Shown: positions 47,862 through 55,433 of the stretch, piece by piece
How the letters are laid out: each line of letters starts with the position of its first letter
Numbering within the stretch: the stretch's first letter is position 1
Assembly (NCBI GenBank): GCA_903939755.1
Contig: CAJAII010000013.1
Coordinates: 53,422-117,421 of the forward strand
Source: an uncultured Flavobacteriales bacterium
GTDB lineage: Bacteria > Bacteroidota > Bacteroidia > Flavobacteriales_D > Crocinitomicaceae
Reading direction: 5' to 3'
Length of the DNA stretch: 64,000 nucleotides
Notes under the pieces: model-generated
The model's database searches: none
What the model was told of the DNA's origin: nothing
The model's input: the letters and a program-made list of their open reading frames with translations, nothing else
Program-made: the position numbers and the translations under genes

Positions 47862-49963
47862 TGTAGCTCCAATTGAATTAATCCACCTTTAAAAACAAGA
47901 TTTCCGGCACTAATACTTTGACGTTTAACAGAGCCATAACCCTTAATTCGCACAACCATCCCAACACTTTCCAGGAGATAAACAGCATCTTTAGCCGTCA
48001 TCCCAATTACATTGGGCACGAATCCTTTCGTTATTTTTAATTGATTTAGGTTCACCTTTTTATTTAATGTATCAGCAACTAACCAATCACTATCGAAATT
48101 TAATTTGAAAACAATACCGAGAGCCTTAAGCGATTTAATCAAATCGCTTTTGTGCCCATATTTAACGTATGGAAGATCCTTATTAATTGACTTCTTTTCA
48201 TTTATCGCTTGATGATAATCCAAAGATGAAGCCCACACCTTATTTGCGATTTCAGCGAAAACAGTTCCAGAAACCTTGGCGCCATAATATTCTTTTTTCG
48301 GATCTGTAATAACTACAATACAAGAGTATTTGGGTTTATCTGCAGGAAAATACCCTACAAAAGAAGCTTGATATACACTATTACTTTCATCTAAATACTG
48401 CTTGTCCTTTCCTGGTAATTTTGTTGTGCCCGTTTTTCCTGCGATTTTAAATTGAGAACTGGTTAGAGTGGCCCCCGTTCCCCTTGTCATAACACCTTCA
48501 AGGCATCCTTTTAAAATTTCAATTGTTTTTTGAGAACAAATATTTTCACGTAAAACGATCGGCAAAAACTTTTTAATTGTTACCCCTCTGCGTTGAATTG
48601 ACTGAACAAAAATTGGTCGTAGCAATTTGCCATTATTCGCCACTGCATTATAAAAAGCCAGCGTTTGCATTGGCGACTGTCTTACACCATAACCAATAGC
48701 CATCCAAGGAATAGACAAAGGCGACCATTTACCATCACCTGGTCTAGAAAAATCAGGAGCCGCCTCCCCTTCTAAATCTATACCCAGTTTTTGAGTTATA
48801 CCAAATGCGTCCATTCGCTCCATAAATCGCTGTGGATTTTTGCCGTAATGAGCATTTATTACCTGAGCAATAACATTAGAAGATTTTTCAAAAGCTTCTT
48901 GCAAGGTGATCGTCCCGTAACCCATTCCATGGTTCGAGTCAGATAATTTCGAGCCATAAAAAGAATACACACCGTTCGCATTTACTTTGTCTGTTATTTT
49001 TACTTTTCCATCTTCTAATGCTGCCATAAGCGATGCCAATTTGAAGGTAGAACCGGGAGCCTCAACATATCCAAACGCACGGTTAAAATTTTCAGCAAAC
49101 TCCCCATTTTTTTCACGCGACAAATTCACAATAGCACGAACATACCCCGTATTAACCTCCATGACGATAACGGATCCACTTTCTGCCTCCATTTCCTTTA
49201 ACTGCTTCTCCAATTCAGAATGAGCCACTTCTTGGATATCCTTTTCGATGGTTGCTACAACATCTGCCCCTTCAATGGCTTCCTTCGTTATTTTACCAGT
49301 CTTCCGCCAACCGATAGAAATTTTTTGTTCGATTTCAGCTCCCGTTTCCCCCTTTAAATAATTGTAATAAGCCCCTTCAATCCCAACCTTTAGCGGCACC
49401 CCATCCACTACTTTATAGTAACCAAGGGTTCTATTTAATAAATTGCCATTCGGTTTTTTGCGTTGGATCGTATCTTCATTGTCAATCAATCCCCCTTTCA
49501 TCCTTCCTTCTTTAAAAATGGGTAATTTTCTCAACGCTTTACGCTCAGCATTAGTCGCTTTTTTTCTAATTAATAAATAGCGGCTACCATTTACGCGTCC
49601 ACTTCTGATATAATTTTCATATTCCCTAGAAGATTTAACTGGATACAAACGATTTAAACCCTCTGCCAAACCGCTTAATTCATTATCAAATATTTCCTGA
49701 TCTACAACAGTAGGATCCATGTGAATATCAAAATAAGAAACAGAAGTTAGCAATGGCAATAGATGAGCATCCAAAATATCCCCCATCCGTGGCGTTCGAG
49801 GCACCGTTCTAACAGGTATAACTGTATCTTCAGCACCAAACTTTGTATTTTTTCCATTAAACTGCAACTGTATAATCTGATAGAGAACAATTAGCATTAT
49901 TAATACAAAGCCGAAATAAATCAGATAGGCCCTAAATACAACATGGCTTCTTTCTTTACTCAC
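47858..49963 (-). CDS. ftsI: Penicillin-binding protein with PASTA domain (FtsI/PBP3-type)
   Basis: A class B transpeptidase that crosslinks septal peptidoglycan. The 701-aa protein starts with one membrane helix (about 12-30), then a dimerisation domain, then the transpeptidase with the three active motifs: S305-TFK, S361-SN and K510-TGT. From about 640 a single PASTA repeat follows (FVPNVIGMTAKDAVYLLESV), which E. coli FtsI lacks but Bacteroidota copies often have. It overlaps ftsL by 8 bases and murE by 4, so the cluster is translated in a tightly linked way. Confidence 0.96.
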   Translation of the reverse strand: MSKERSHVVFRAYLIYFGFVLIMLIVLYQIIQLQFNGKNTKFGAEDTVIPVRTVPRTPRMGDILDAHLLPLLTSVSYFDIHMDPTVVDQEIFDNELSGLAEGLNRLYPVKSSREYENYIRSGRVNGSRYLLIRKKATNAERKALRKLPIFKEGRMKGGLIDNEDTIQRKKPNGNLLNRTLGYYKVVDGVPLKVGIEGAYYNYLKGETGAEIEQKISIGWRKTGKITKEAIEGADVVATIEKDIQEVAHSELEKQLKEMEAESGSVIVMEVNTGYVRAIVNLSREKNGEFAENFNRAFGYVEAPGSTFKLASLMAALEDGKVKITDKVNANGVYSFYGSKLSDSNHGMGYGTITLQEAFEKSSNVIAQVINAHYGKNPQRFMERMDAFGITQKLGIDLEGEAAPDFSRPGDGKWSPLSIPWMAIGYGVRQSPMQTLAFYNAVANNGKLLRPIFVQSIQRRGVTIKKFLPIVLRENICSQKTIEILKGCLEGVMTRGTGATLTSSQFKIAGKTGTTKLPGKDKQYLDESNSVYQASFVGYFPADKPKYSCIVVITDPKKEYYGAKVSGTVFAEIANKVWASSLDYHQAINEKKSINKDLPYVKYGHKSDLIKSLKALGIVFKLNFDSDWLVADTLNKKVNLNQLKITKGFVPNVIGMTAKDAVYLLESVGMVVRIKGYGSVKRQSISAGNLVFKGGLIQLELQ

Positions 49964-50372
49964 TTTTTTCCTTTTTTAAACGTATAACCTTTGTTGCTTT
50001 TTGAGATTCCATCAACTCTCTTTTTTGCAATTTAAAAACCAATAAATTCCTTTCCGTAATTGCCTCGATCGTAGTTTTAGCTTCAATATAATCGGCTGTA
50101 TTTTGATCTAATTGTATTTGTGTTTCATTGGTTTCATCTATTACTTGCTTAACATAATACCCCTTAGCGACAAGAAGCATTAATAGCAAAAAGATGAAGA
50201 AAATATAGTTGAGATTATTCAGCACAAAATCCTTTGTCAAAAACTCACCATTCAATATTTGATTAAAGGCACTATTTTTTGCCTTGCTGTTAGAAGGTGC
50301 TTTTTTTGCACTCGTCTTCCTTTCCTCCCTTTCAGGCGAAGCATTATTCTCTATGTATTCGTTATCCTTCAT
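49956..50372 (-). CDS. ftsL: FtsL-like cell division protein
   Basis: A 138-aa bitopic membrane protein in the usual ftsL place between rsmH and ftsI. The N-terminal part is hydrophilic and acidic to basic (ENNASPEREERKTSAKKA), one membrane helix lies at about residues 52-72 (FFIFLLLMLLVAKGYY), and the periplasmic side is helical, with coiled-coil spacing (TADYIEAKTTIEAITERNLL). FtsL proteins diverge in sequence, so context and topology carry the name. The ATG at 50372 is used because the upstream frame (to 50435) overlaps the rsmH coding end. Confidence 0.85.
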   Translation of the reverse strand: MKDNEYIENNASPEREERKTSAKKAPSNSKAKNSAFNQILNGEFLTKDFVLNNLNYIFFIFLLLMLLVAKGYYVKQVIDETNETQIQLDQNTADYIEAKTTIEAITERNLLVFKLQKRELMESQKATKVIRLKKEKSE

Positions 50373-51279
50373 TTCGCACAGCAATTCTAAGTTTAGCACT
50401 TCTAGATCGTGAATTAAGCACGATTTCATCATCACTGGGGACGATAGGATGACGCGTTATTTCAGTGAATGGCTTTAATACATTACCGAAAAAATCTTTT
50501 TCTATTTCCCCGTCAAAAGACCCTCTTTTCAAATAGTTTTTTACAATTCTATCTTCAAGAGAATGATATGACATCACAACCAATCTACCACCTGGCTTAA
50601 GGATTTTAGCTGATTGCTCCAACAACTCTTTTAGTGCATCCAATTCTTGATTCACTTCAATTCTTATCGCCTGAAAAACCTGTGCTAAGTACTTGTTTTC
50701 TTTACCTTTAGGAGCAGACAACAACGCAACATCAACTAATTCCTTCGTTGTTTCGAAAGGCTTTGACATTCTAAATCGCAAAATATTATTGATCAGCTTT
50801 CCGAGGTGTAAAATATCAGAATAGGTTCTGAATAAAAGATAAAGATCATTTTCTGGCGTATTGTTTAAAATATCCGCCGCCGTAACAGCACCACTTTTAT
50901 TCATTCGCATGTCGAGTGGGGCACTCACCCTTAAAGAAAAACCCCTGTTAGGAACATCGAATTGATGCGATGAAACACCTAAATCAGCTAATAATCCATC
51001 TATTAACTGAACTCCATGTAATCCTAAATGATTTTGAATAAACCGAAAATTGCTTTTTACAAAGTGAAAGTTAGGGGCGGCCCAACTATTTTCAAGCGCG
51101 TCCTGATCTTGGTCGACACCAAATAAAGTTCCTTTATTACTAAGCTTTTCGAATATTTTTCGAGCATGACCACCGCCACCAAAAGTAGCGTCTACATAAG
51201 TGCCTTCAGGATTAATAGCTAAACCTTCCATGCATTCCTGCAGCAAAACTGGTATGTGGTAGTCGGTACTATTCACCAT
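50362..51279 (-). CDS. rsmH: 16S rRNA (cytosine-1402-N4)-methyltransferase
   Basis: RsmH (MraW) methylates C1402 in the ribosomal P site. The 305-aa product begins YHIPVLLQECMEGL, with the SAM-binding YVDATFGGGGHARKI, LADLGVSSHQFDVPNRGFSL, FQAIRIEVNQELDAL and SYHSLEDRIVKNYLKRG blocks, all standard. I use the ATG at 51279; a GTG four codons earlier is possible. The gene overlaps the mraZ stop by 11 bases and ftsL by 11 bases. Confidence 0.97.
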   Translation of the reverse strand: MVNSTDYHIPVLLQECMEGLAINPEGTYVDATFGGGGHARKIFEKLSNKGTLFGVDQDQDALENSWAAPNFHFVKSNFRFIQNHLGLHGVQLIDGLLADLGVSSHQFDVPNRGFSLRVSAPLDMRMNKSGAVTAADILNNTPENDLYLLFRTYSDILHLGKLINNILRFRMSKPFETTKELVDVALLSAPKGKENKYLAQVFQAIRIEVNQELDALKELLEQSAKILKPGGRLVVMSYHSLEDRIVKNYLKRGSFDGEIEKDFFGNVLKPFTEITRHPIVPSDDEIVLNSRSRSAKLRIAVRNEG

Positions 51280-51727
51280 TGTCCAAGTCACCCATTACTT
51301 CATCCGCCAATTCAGCGAAATTCGTTATGTTTCCTTCGATCATCTCGAAGTAATTGGACTTGTCCCAAATTTCAACCCTATCAAAATAAGCGATTAACAT
51401 CACTTCTTGACGCAAACCTGCACGCTCCATATGAGAAGCGGGCACCAACACCCTTCCGGCATTGTCCAGGGTTATCGATTTCGCTCCTTGATGGAACAAA
51501 CGATAAAACATCCTGTTTTTTGGTTTAAACAAATTCATTTTTGAAAGCTTCTCACTAATCCTTTCCCATTCGGTCATTGGATAAATCGTCAAGCAATTCT
51601 CAAACCCTTTGTTGAGCATAAAATCTCGTTGGGACGTAGCAGGCAACTGCTTCCGAAGTCCGGAAGGAAATAAAAATCGGCCTTTATCGTCCAATTTCAC
51701 TTCAAATTCACCTACTAATCCTGCCAT
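51269..51727 (-). CDS. mraZ: Transcriptional regulator MraZ
   Basis: MraZ is a DNA-binding ring protein that represses the dcw operon in E. coli. The 152-aa product shows the duplicated AbrB-like halves: GEFEVKLDDKGRFLFPSGLR, then later ITLDNAGRVLVPASHMERAG, and a DRVEIWDKSNYFEMIEG segment. The ATG at 51727 fits the family start (MAGLVGEFEVKLD); a longer frame to 51775 would include the operator-like repeats. It is the first gene of the dcw cluster and has tandem GTGGT boxes directly upstream. Confidence 0.97.
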   Translation of the reverse strand: MAGLVGEFEVKLDDKGRFLFPSGLRKQLPATSQRDFMLNKGFENCLTIYPMTEWERISEKLSKMNLFKPKNRMFYRLFHQGAKSITLDNAGRVLVPASHMERAGLRQEVMLIAYFDRVEIWDKSNYFEMIEGNITNFAELADEVMGDLDNGE

Positions 51728-51760
51728 AACTTTAATAATGGGTAAAAATAATGGATATTT

Positions 51761-51775
51761 ACCACTTTTTACCAC
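51761..51775 (-). promoter_or_regulatory. MraZ-box-like tandem repeat upstream of mraZ
   Basis: On the minus strand two GTGGT units (51775-51771 and 51765-51761) are separated by five A, a 10-base period. MraZ of other bacteria binds short TGG-type repeats spaced by 10 bases ahead of its own gene. The pair lies 34 bases before the mraZ start and just upstream of a 7 of 8 match to the -7 element (TATTTTTA, 51751-51744), so a repressor there would cover the promoter. Confidence 0.65.
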
Positions 51776-51879
51776 AGATTTACAAATTGTTGAAAACTTC
51801 TAACGCAATTCTCTAAATATAGTTTCAAATTCTGCATCTTAAACCGCTAAAAGCTTTTAAAATATAGGCTTTATAAAAA

Positions 51880-51894
51880 GTGGTAAAAAGTGGT
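51880..51894 (+). promoter_or_regulatory. Second MraZ-box-like tandem repeat, upstream of the EamA transporter gene
   Basis: GTGGT (51880-51884), five A, GTGGT (51890-51894) on the plus strand: the same 15 bases as the mraZ-side pair, in the opposite orientation, about 105 bases away. It lies about 35 bases before the probable -7 element of the transporter gene, so a bound protein could act on that promoter. Confidence 0.55.
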
Positions 51895-51928
51895 AGAAAA
51901 AATATCAACAGCTTGTTTTTTGAATGCT

Positions 51929-51936
51929 TATTTTTG
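51929..51936 (+). promoter_or_regulatory. Possible -7 element of the EamA transporter gene
   Basis: TATTTTTG is an exact TAnnTTTG match ending 4 bases before the GTG start at 51941, so the transcript may have almost no leader. No TTG at the right spacing. Confidence 0.35.
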
Positions 51937-51940
51937 CATC

Positions 51941-52867
51941 GTGAAACAAAATTTAAAGAATTGGCTACTCTTATTTTTACTAGCTTGTATATGGGGGAGC
52001 TCCTTTATCTTAATGAAAAAGGGAATGTTCGATCCTTCGGGCGACGTAATTTTTTCAGCGCCACAGGTTGCATCTACGCGCATATTGTTAGCCGCACTTG
52101 CACTCTTCCCATTTGCAATTCCGTCGTTAAAAAAACTTTACGATCGAAAGAATGCCTTGCTATTTTTAAGCGTCGGGCTTAGTGGAAATCTTATTCCAGC
52201 GTTTTTATTCACCTATGCAGAAACCGGGATTTCTTCTGGACTTGCAGGAATGTTAAACAGCTTTACACCGATTTTTACACTATTAGTTGGCGTGCTCTTT
52301 TTTCAGATTAAGGCAAAATTATTTCAAGTAATAGGAGCTATAATAGGTACGGTTGGGATTTTTCTATTGGTATTTCTTGGGAAGTCAAACTCCTTTACTG
52401 GCAACTTAGAGCAAATCATAGCCGTTATTGCCGCCACCCTATTGTATGGACTCAGCCTAAACCTGATCAAGCATAAATTGGTAGGTTTCACCTCTATAGA
52501 AATAACATCACTCTCCTTTGTAAGCATATTAATTCCAAGCGCTTTTGCTTTTTTCTATTTCCAAACACCTACCGTAATCATCACAAAACCTGCAGCCGGT
52601 CCGGCATTTATGTATATTAGCATTTTAGGGATTATAGGAACAGCTATGGCGGTATTTCTATTTAACGGAATCATAAAAAAATCATCCGCATTATTTGCAA
52701 GCAGCGTCACCTATTTAATACCCATTGTAGCTGTTCTTATTGGTTTTTCATTTTCAGAAAAAATCACGTACAACCAAGTCGGAGCAATGGCAATTGTCTT
52801 GTTAGGAGTGTTTATTGTTAATTATGGACAAATGGTCTTTTCAAAGATGAAAGAATTGCTAAAATAA
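51941..52867 (+). CDS. EamA/DMT-family membrane transporter
   Basis: A ten-helix drug/metabolite transporter. The product (308 aa from GTG 51941) begins WLLLFLLACIWGSSFILMKKG, the usual first helix with the WGSSF motif, and has two EamA halves (about 5-140 and 150-290), the second ending in GAMAIVLLGVFIVNYG. The frame is open to 51890, but the added residues include the MraZ-box-like DNA and a weak hydrophobic leader, so I start at the GTG ahead of KQNLKNWLL. The substrate cannot be told. It is divergent from the dcw cluster. Confidence 0.9.
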   Translation: MKQNLKNWLLLFLLACIWGSSFILMKKGMFDPSGDVIFSAPQVASTRILLAALALFPFAIPSLKKLYDRKNALLFLSVGLSGNLIPAFLFTYAETGISSGLAGMLNSFTPIFTLLVGVLFFQIKAKLFQVIGAIIGTVGIFLLVFLGKSNSFTGNLEQIIAVIAATLLYGLSLNLIKHKLVGFTSIEITSLSFVSILIPSAFAFFYFQTPTVIITKPAAGPAFMYISILGIIGTAMAVFLFNGIIKKSSALFASSVTYLIPIVAVLIGFSFSEKITYNQVGAMAIVLLGVFIVNYGQMVFSKMKELLK

Positions 52868-52897
52868 TTTGTGAATAACGATTTAAATACTATCTTT
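52868..52897 (+). promoter_or_regulatory. rplU-rpmA promoter
   Basis: TTG (52868-52870), 19 bases, TATCTTTG (52890-52897): a full match to TTG-N17-20-TAnnTTTG, 40 bases before the rplU ATG. It is among the best promoters in the window. Confidence 0.8.
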
Positions 52898-52937
52898 GCA
52901 CTCCTAAAAAATTGAATTTAAACTTAAAAAAAGCTAA

Positions 52938-53249
52938 ATGTACGCAATAGTAGAAATAGCCGGGCAGCAATTTAAAGTGCAAAAAGACCAAAAAGTTTTT
53001 GTTCATCGTTTAGCAGAAGAATGTGGTTCAAAAGTAACGTTTGACCGTGTTTTATTGATAGACAATGATGGCAAAATCAATATTGGCGCCCCAGCTATAG
53101 ACGGTGCAAAAGTCACCGCAGAAGTAATTAGTCACGTGAAAGGTGATAAAGTAATTGTTTTCAAAAAGAAACGACGAAAAGGATATAAGAAAAAGAATGG
53201 CCATAGGCAACAATTTACTTCTATTCAAATTACAGACATTAAAGGATAA
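52938..53249 (+). CDS. rplU: 50S ribosomal protein L21
   Basis: A 103-aa ribosomal protein of normal length that binds 23S rRNA. It begins [20 protein letters not shown] and has [17 protein letters not shown] and [11 protein letters not shown] at the C-terminus, the family signature. It is cotranscribed with rpmA after a 37-base gap containing a small hairpin. Confidence 0.98.
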   Translation: MYAIVEIAGQQFKVQKDQKVFVHRLAEECGSKVTFDRVLLIDNDGKINIGAPAIDGAKVTAEVISHVKGDKVIVFKKKRRKGYKKKNGHRQQFTSIQITDIKG

Positions 53250-53257
53250 GCATTAAT

Positions 53258-53271
53258 ATTCCTTCGGGAAT
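53258..53271 (+). other. Small UUCG hairpin between rplU and rpmA
   Basis: ATTCC, TTCG, GGAAT: a 5-bp stem with a stable tetraloop and no following T run, so not a terminator. It may affect translation or stability of the shared transcript. Confidence 0.4.
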
Positions 53272-53286
53272 TTAAAAAAGTATAAA

Positions 53287-53685
53287 ATGGCACATAAAAA
53301 AGGCGCAGGTAGTTCGAAGAACGGACGCGAATCACATAGCAAACGCTTAGGTGTAAAAATATTTGGAGGACAAGTAGCGATTGCAGGCAACATTATTGTT
53401 CGTCAGCGAGGCACACATCATCATGCAGGTGAAAATGTTGGTATTGGTAAAGACCATACCTTATTTGCATTAACTCCAGGACTTGTAGAATTCCGCAAAA
53501 AGAAAAATAATCGATCATTTGTTTCTATCGTTCCTTTTAACACTGTTGAAACAATCGAAGTTGCAGAAGTAGCGGCAGTTATTAAGGCAGTAAAGACAAA
53601 AAAAGCAGTTGAAGTTAAAGACGCAGCAGTAGAACCTATTGAAAATGTGGAAACTCCTGAAAGTACAGACACTACAGAAGCGTAA
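53287..53685 (+). CDS. rpmA: 50S ribosomal protein L27 with long C-terminal tail
   Basis: The first 84 residues are a standard L27: [20 protein letters not shown], then [20 protein letters not shown] and a core ending SFVSIVPF. Nearly 50 more residues follow, rich in Ala, Val, Glu and Lys ([20 protein letters not shown], then an acidic, Thr-rich end). The family is normally about 85 aa, so the tail lengthens it by more than half. The reading frame continues cleanly to the stop at 53685, and a strong terminator comes right after, so it is not a frameshift. No N-terminal cleavage motif of the Staphylococcus type is seen. Confidence 0.95.
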   Translation: MAHKKGAGSSKNGRESHSKRLGVKIFGGQVAIAGNIIVRQRGTHHHAGENVGIGKDHTLFALTPGLVEFRKKKNNRSFVSIVPFNTVETIEVAEVAAVIKAVKTKKAVEVKDAAVEPIENVETPESTDTTEA

Positions 53686-53706
53686 ATAAAAATAAATTCA
53701 TTATTC

Positions 53707-53740
53707 AAAAAGGACCAATAATTATTGGTCCTTTTTTTTT
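53707..53740 (+). terminator. Rho-independent terminator after rpmA
   Basis: AAAAGGACCAAT pairs perfectly with ATTGGTCCTTTT around an AATT centre, followed by more than eight T. It ends rplU-rpmA and sits only 10 bases before the lnt promoter element. Confidence 0.93.
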
Positions 53741-53750
53741 GACTTTTTAT

Positions 53751-53758
53751 TACTTTTG
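53751..53758 (+). promoter_or_regulatory. Possible -7 element of lnt
   Basis: TACTTTTG matches TAnnTTTG exactly and ends 3 bases before the ATG at 53762. It contains the TTG at 53756 that a longer frame would use as start, so the ATG is the better start, with a very short or absent leader. Confidence 0.4.
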
Positions 53759-53761
53759 AAA

Positions 53762-55366
53762 ATGTTTATATTATCCATCGGCAAGCGTTATCTTTTATCT
53801 ATTTTATCAGGCCTACTTTTTACGCTAGCCTTTCCATTTACTGGAAGCATCACACCACTTGTTTTCATCGCTTGGGTTCCGCTATTACTTGTAGAGCAAA
53901 ATCTTATTGAGAATAACAAAAAAGCCATACACGTTTTTATACATGCCTATTTAGTTTTTATATTGTTTAACATCGGAACAACCTGGTGGATCTGGATAGC
54001 AGATGAAGGAGGAGCGATTATGGCTTTTATCTTCAATTCATTATTAATGGCATTAACTTTTTTGATTTATCATCTCTTAAAAAAAAGACTGCCAAATAAT
54101 ATAGGCAATTGGAGCTTGATTGTAGTCTGGATAAGCTTTGAGTACCTTCATTATAATTGGGAATTATCGCACCCCTGGTTGACGATGGGAAATTTTTTCT
54201 CAATCAGGCCACACATCGTCCAATGGTATGAAATCACAGGAGTGCTAGGTGGCTCACTTTGGGTTATGATTGTCAATATTTTAGTCTGTCAACTAATTAA
54301 GAACAGAAAGGAGAAGAAAGTAAATAAATACGCGATTATTAGTCTTTCCCTCTCAATCGCTTTGCCGATAATACTCTCCACTTTAATGCTATTCAACTCT
54401 CCACAAAAAATAACTAAGAATAATGAATATGAAGTAGTTCTAGTTCAGCCAAACATTGATGTTTATCAAGAAAAATTTAGCGAAAATTTCACCTGCGAAG
54501 ACCAAATAGAAAAACTTATAGGATTAGCGAATCAAAAAATAACTCAAAAAACAGCTCTTGCTTTGGGTCCCGAGACGTCAATTAGCAACGGATTTAACGA
54601 AGACGATTCGAAAAACGATCCAATTTTGAAGCTACTTGAAACAAAGCTATTAACGCCGAACAAAAAGCTTTCTATTTTAATTGGCGCTTCTACTTATAAA
54701 TTATTTAGCGAAAGAAAATCTAACGCCTCAAGAGCAATTCCAAATGGATTTGGGTATTACGAATCATACAATTCTTCTGTGTTGATCAAACAAAATATTC
54801 CTGCCGCCTTCATTCATAAATCAAAACTTGTTTTGGGCGTTGAAAAAATTCCTTTTTCTTCACTGTTTCCTTTTTTGGAAGACTTTGCCATCCAAAACGG
54901 TGGGACATCTGGCTCTTTAGGGATTGAGTCACAAGCCAAAATTTTTAACGTTGATAAAGTAAAAATAAGTTCAATAATTTGCTATGAATCAATCTATGGA
55001 GGCTTTGTTGCAGAGCAAATCCGACAAGGAGCACAATTCATCGGTATTCTGACTAATGATGATTGGTGGGGGGATACACCTGGATACCAGCAACATTTTA
55101 GCTTTGCCCAATTAAGAGCTATTGAAAACAGGCGTTATATTGTGCGTTGTGCTAATACCGGGAGAAGTGGAATAATAAATGAACGTGGAGAAATCTTACG
55201 TTCAAGTAATTTTTCAGAACCAGCCGTAATAAAAGCAACAATCCCATTGATGAATGGCACTACTTTTTATGCAAAAAATGGTGATTACATAGGGGTGATT
55301 GGAATCGGTATAAGTTTATTACTACTACTCTTTTCCATCTATCTTAGATTCAAAAAAGCTTCTTAA
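53762..55366 (+). CDS. lnt: Apolipoprotein N-acyltransferase
   Basis: Lnt adds the third acyl chain to lipoproteins at the outer face of the inner membrane. The product (534 aa from ATG 53762) has an N-terminal hydrophobic half with about six helices and then a nitrilase-fold domain from about residue 222. The catalytic triad is visible: Glu in LALGPETSIS, Lys in the HKSKLVLGVEKIPF region and Cys in SSIICYESIYGGF. The C-terminus has one more membrane helix. Bacteroidota lipoproteins are triacylated, and the many lipoproteins in this window are its substrates. It is expressed separately from rplU-rpmA. Confidence 0.95.
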   Translation: MFILSIGKRYLLSILSGLLFTLAFPFTGSITPLVFIAWVPLLLVEQNLIENNKKAIHVFIHAYLVFILFNIGTTWWIWIADEGGAIMAFIFNSLLMALTFLIYHLLKKRLPNNIGNWSLIVVWISFEYLHYNWELSHPWLTMGNFFSIRPHIVQWYEITGVLGGSLWVMIVNILVCQLIKNRKEKKVNKYAIISLSLSIALPIILSTLMLFNSPQKITKNNEYEVVLVQPNIDVYQEKFSENFTCEDQIEKLIGLANQKITQKTALALGPETSISNGFNEDDSKNDPILKLLETKLLTPNKKLSILIGASTYKLFSERKSNASRAIPNGFGYYESYNSSVLIKQNIPAAFIHKSKLVLGVEKIPFSSLFPFLEDFAIQNGGTSGSLGIESQAKIFNVDKVKISSIICYESIYGGFVAEQIRQGAQFIGILTNDDWWGDTPGYQQHFSFAQLRAIENRRYIVRCANTGRSGIINERGEILRSSNFSEPAVIKATIPLMNGTTFYAKNGDYIGVIGIGISLLLLLFSIYLRFKKAS

Positions 55367-55421
55367 CAGTTGAAGACCCATAACTTTTTTAACCTAATTT
55401 TAATAATAAGATAATAAGCGT

Positions 55422-55429
55422 TAGCTTTA
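55422..55429 (+). promoter_or_regulatory. Possible -7 element of the cotH gene
   Basis: TAGCTTTA is a 7 of 8 match to TAnnTTTG, ending 4 bases before the ATG at 55434. It would give a leaderless or near-leaderless transcript. Confidence 0.25.
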
Positions 55430-55433
55430 TTAA

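Noticed and set aside
51728..51940. Possible CRISPR or satellite repeat from the GTGGT units
   Set aside because: Only two short pairs exist, with 10-base periods and no spacers; MraZ-type operators explain them better.
51880..52182. Plus-strand frame starting GTG at 51880, out of frame with the EamA gene
   Set aside because: Its start is the repeat itself and it runs through the transporter in another frame; the EamA frame has all family motifs.
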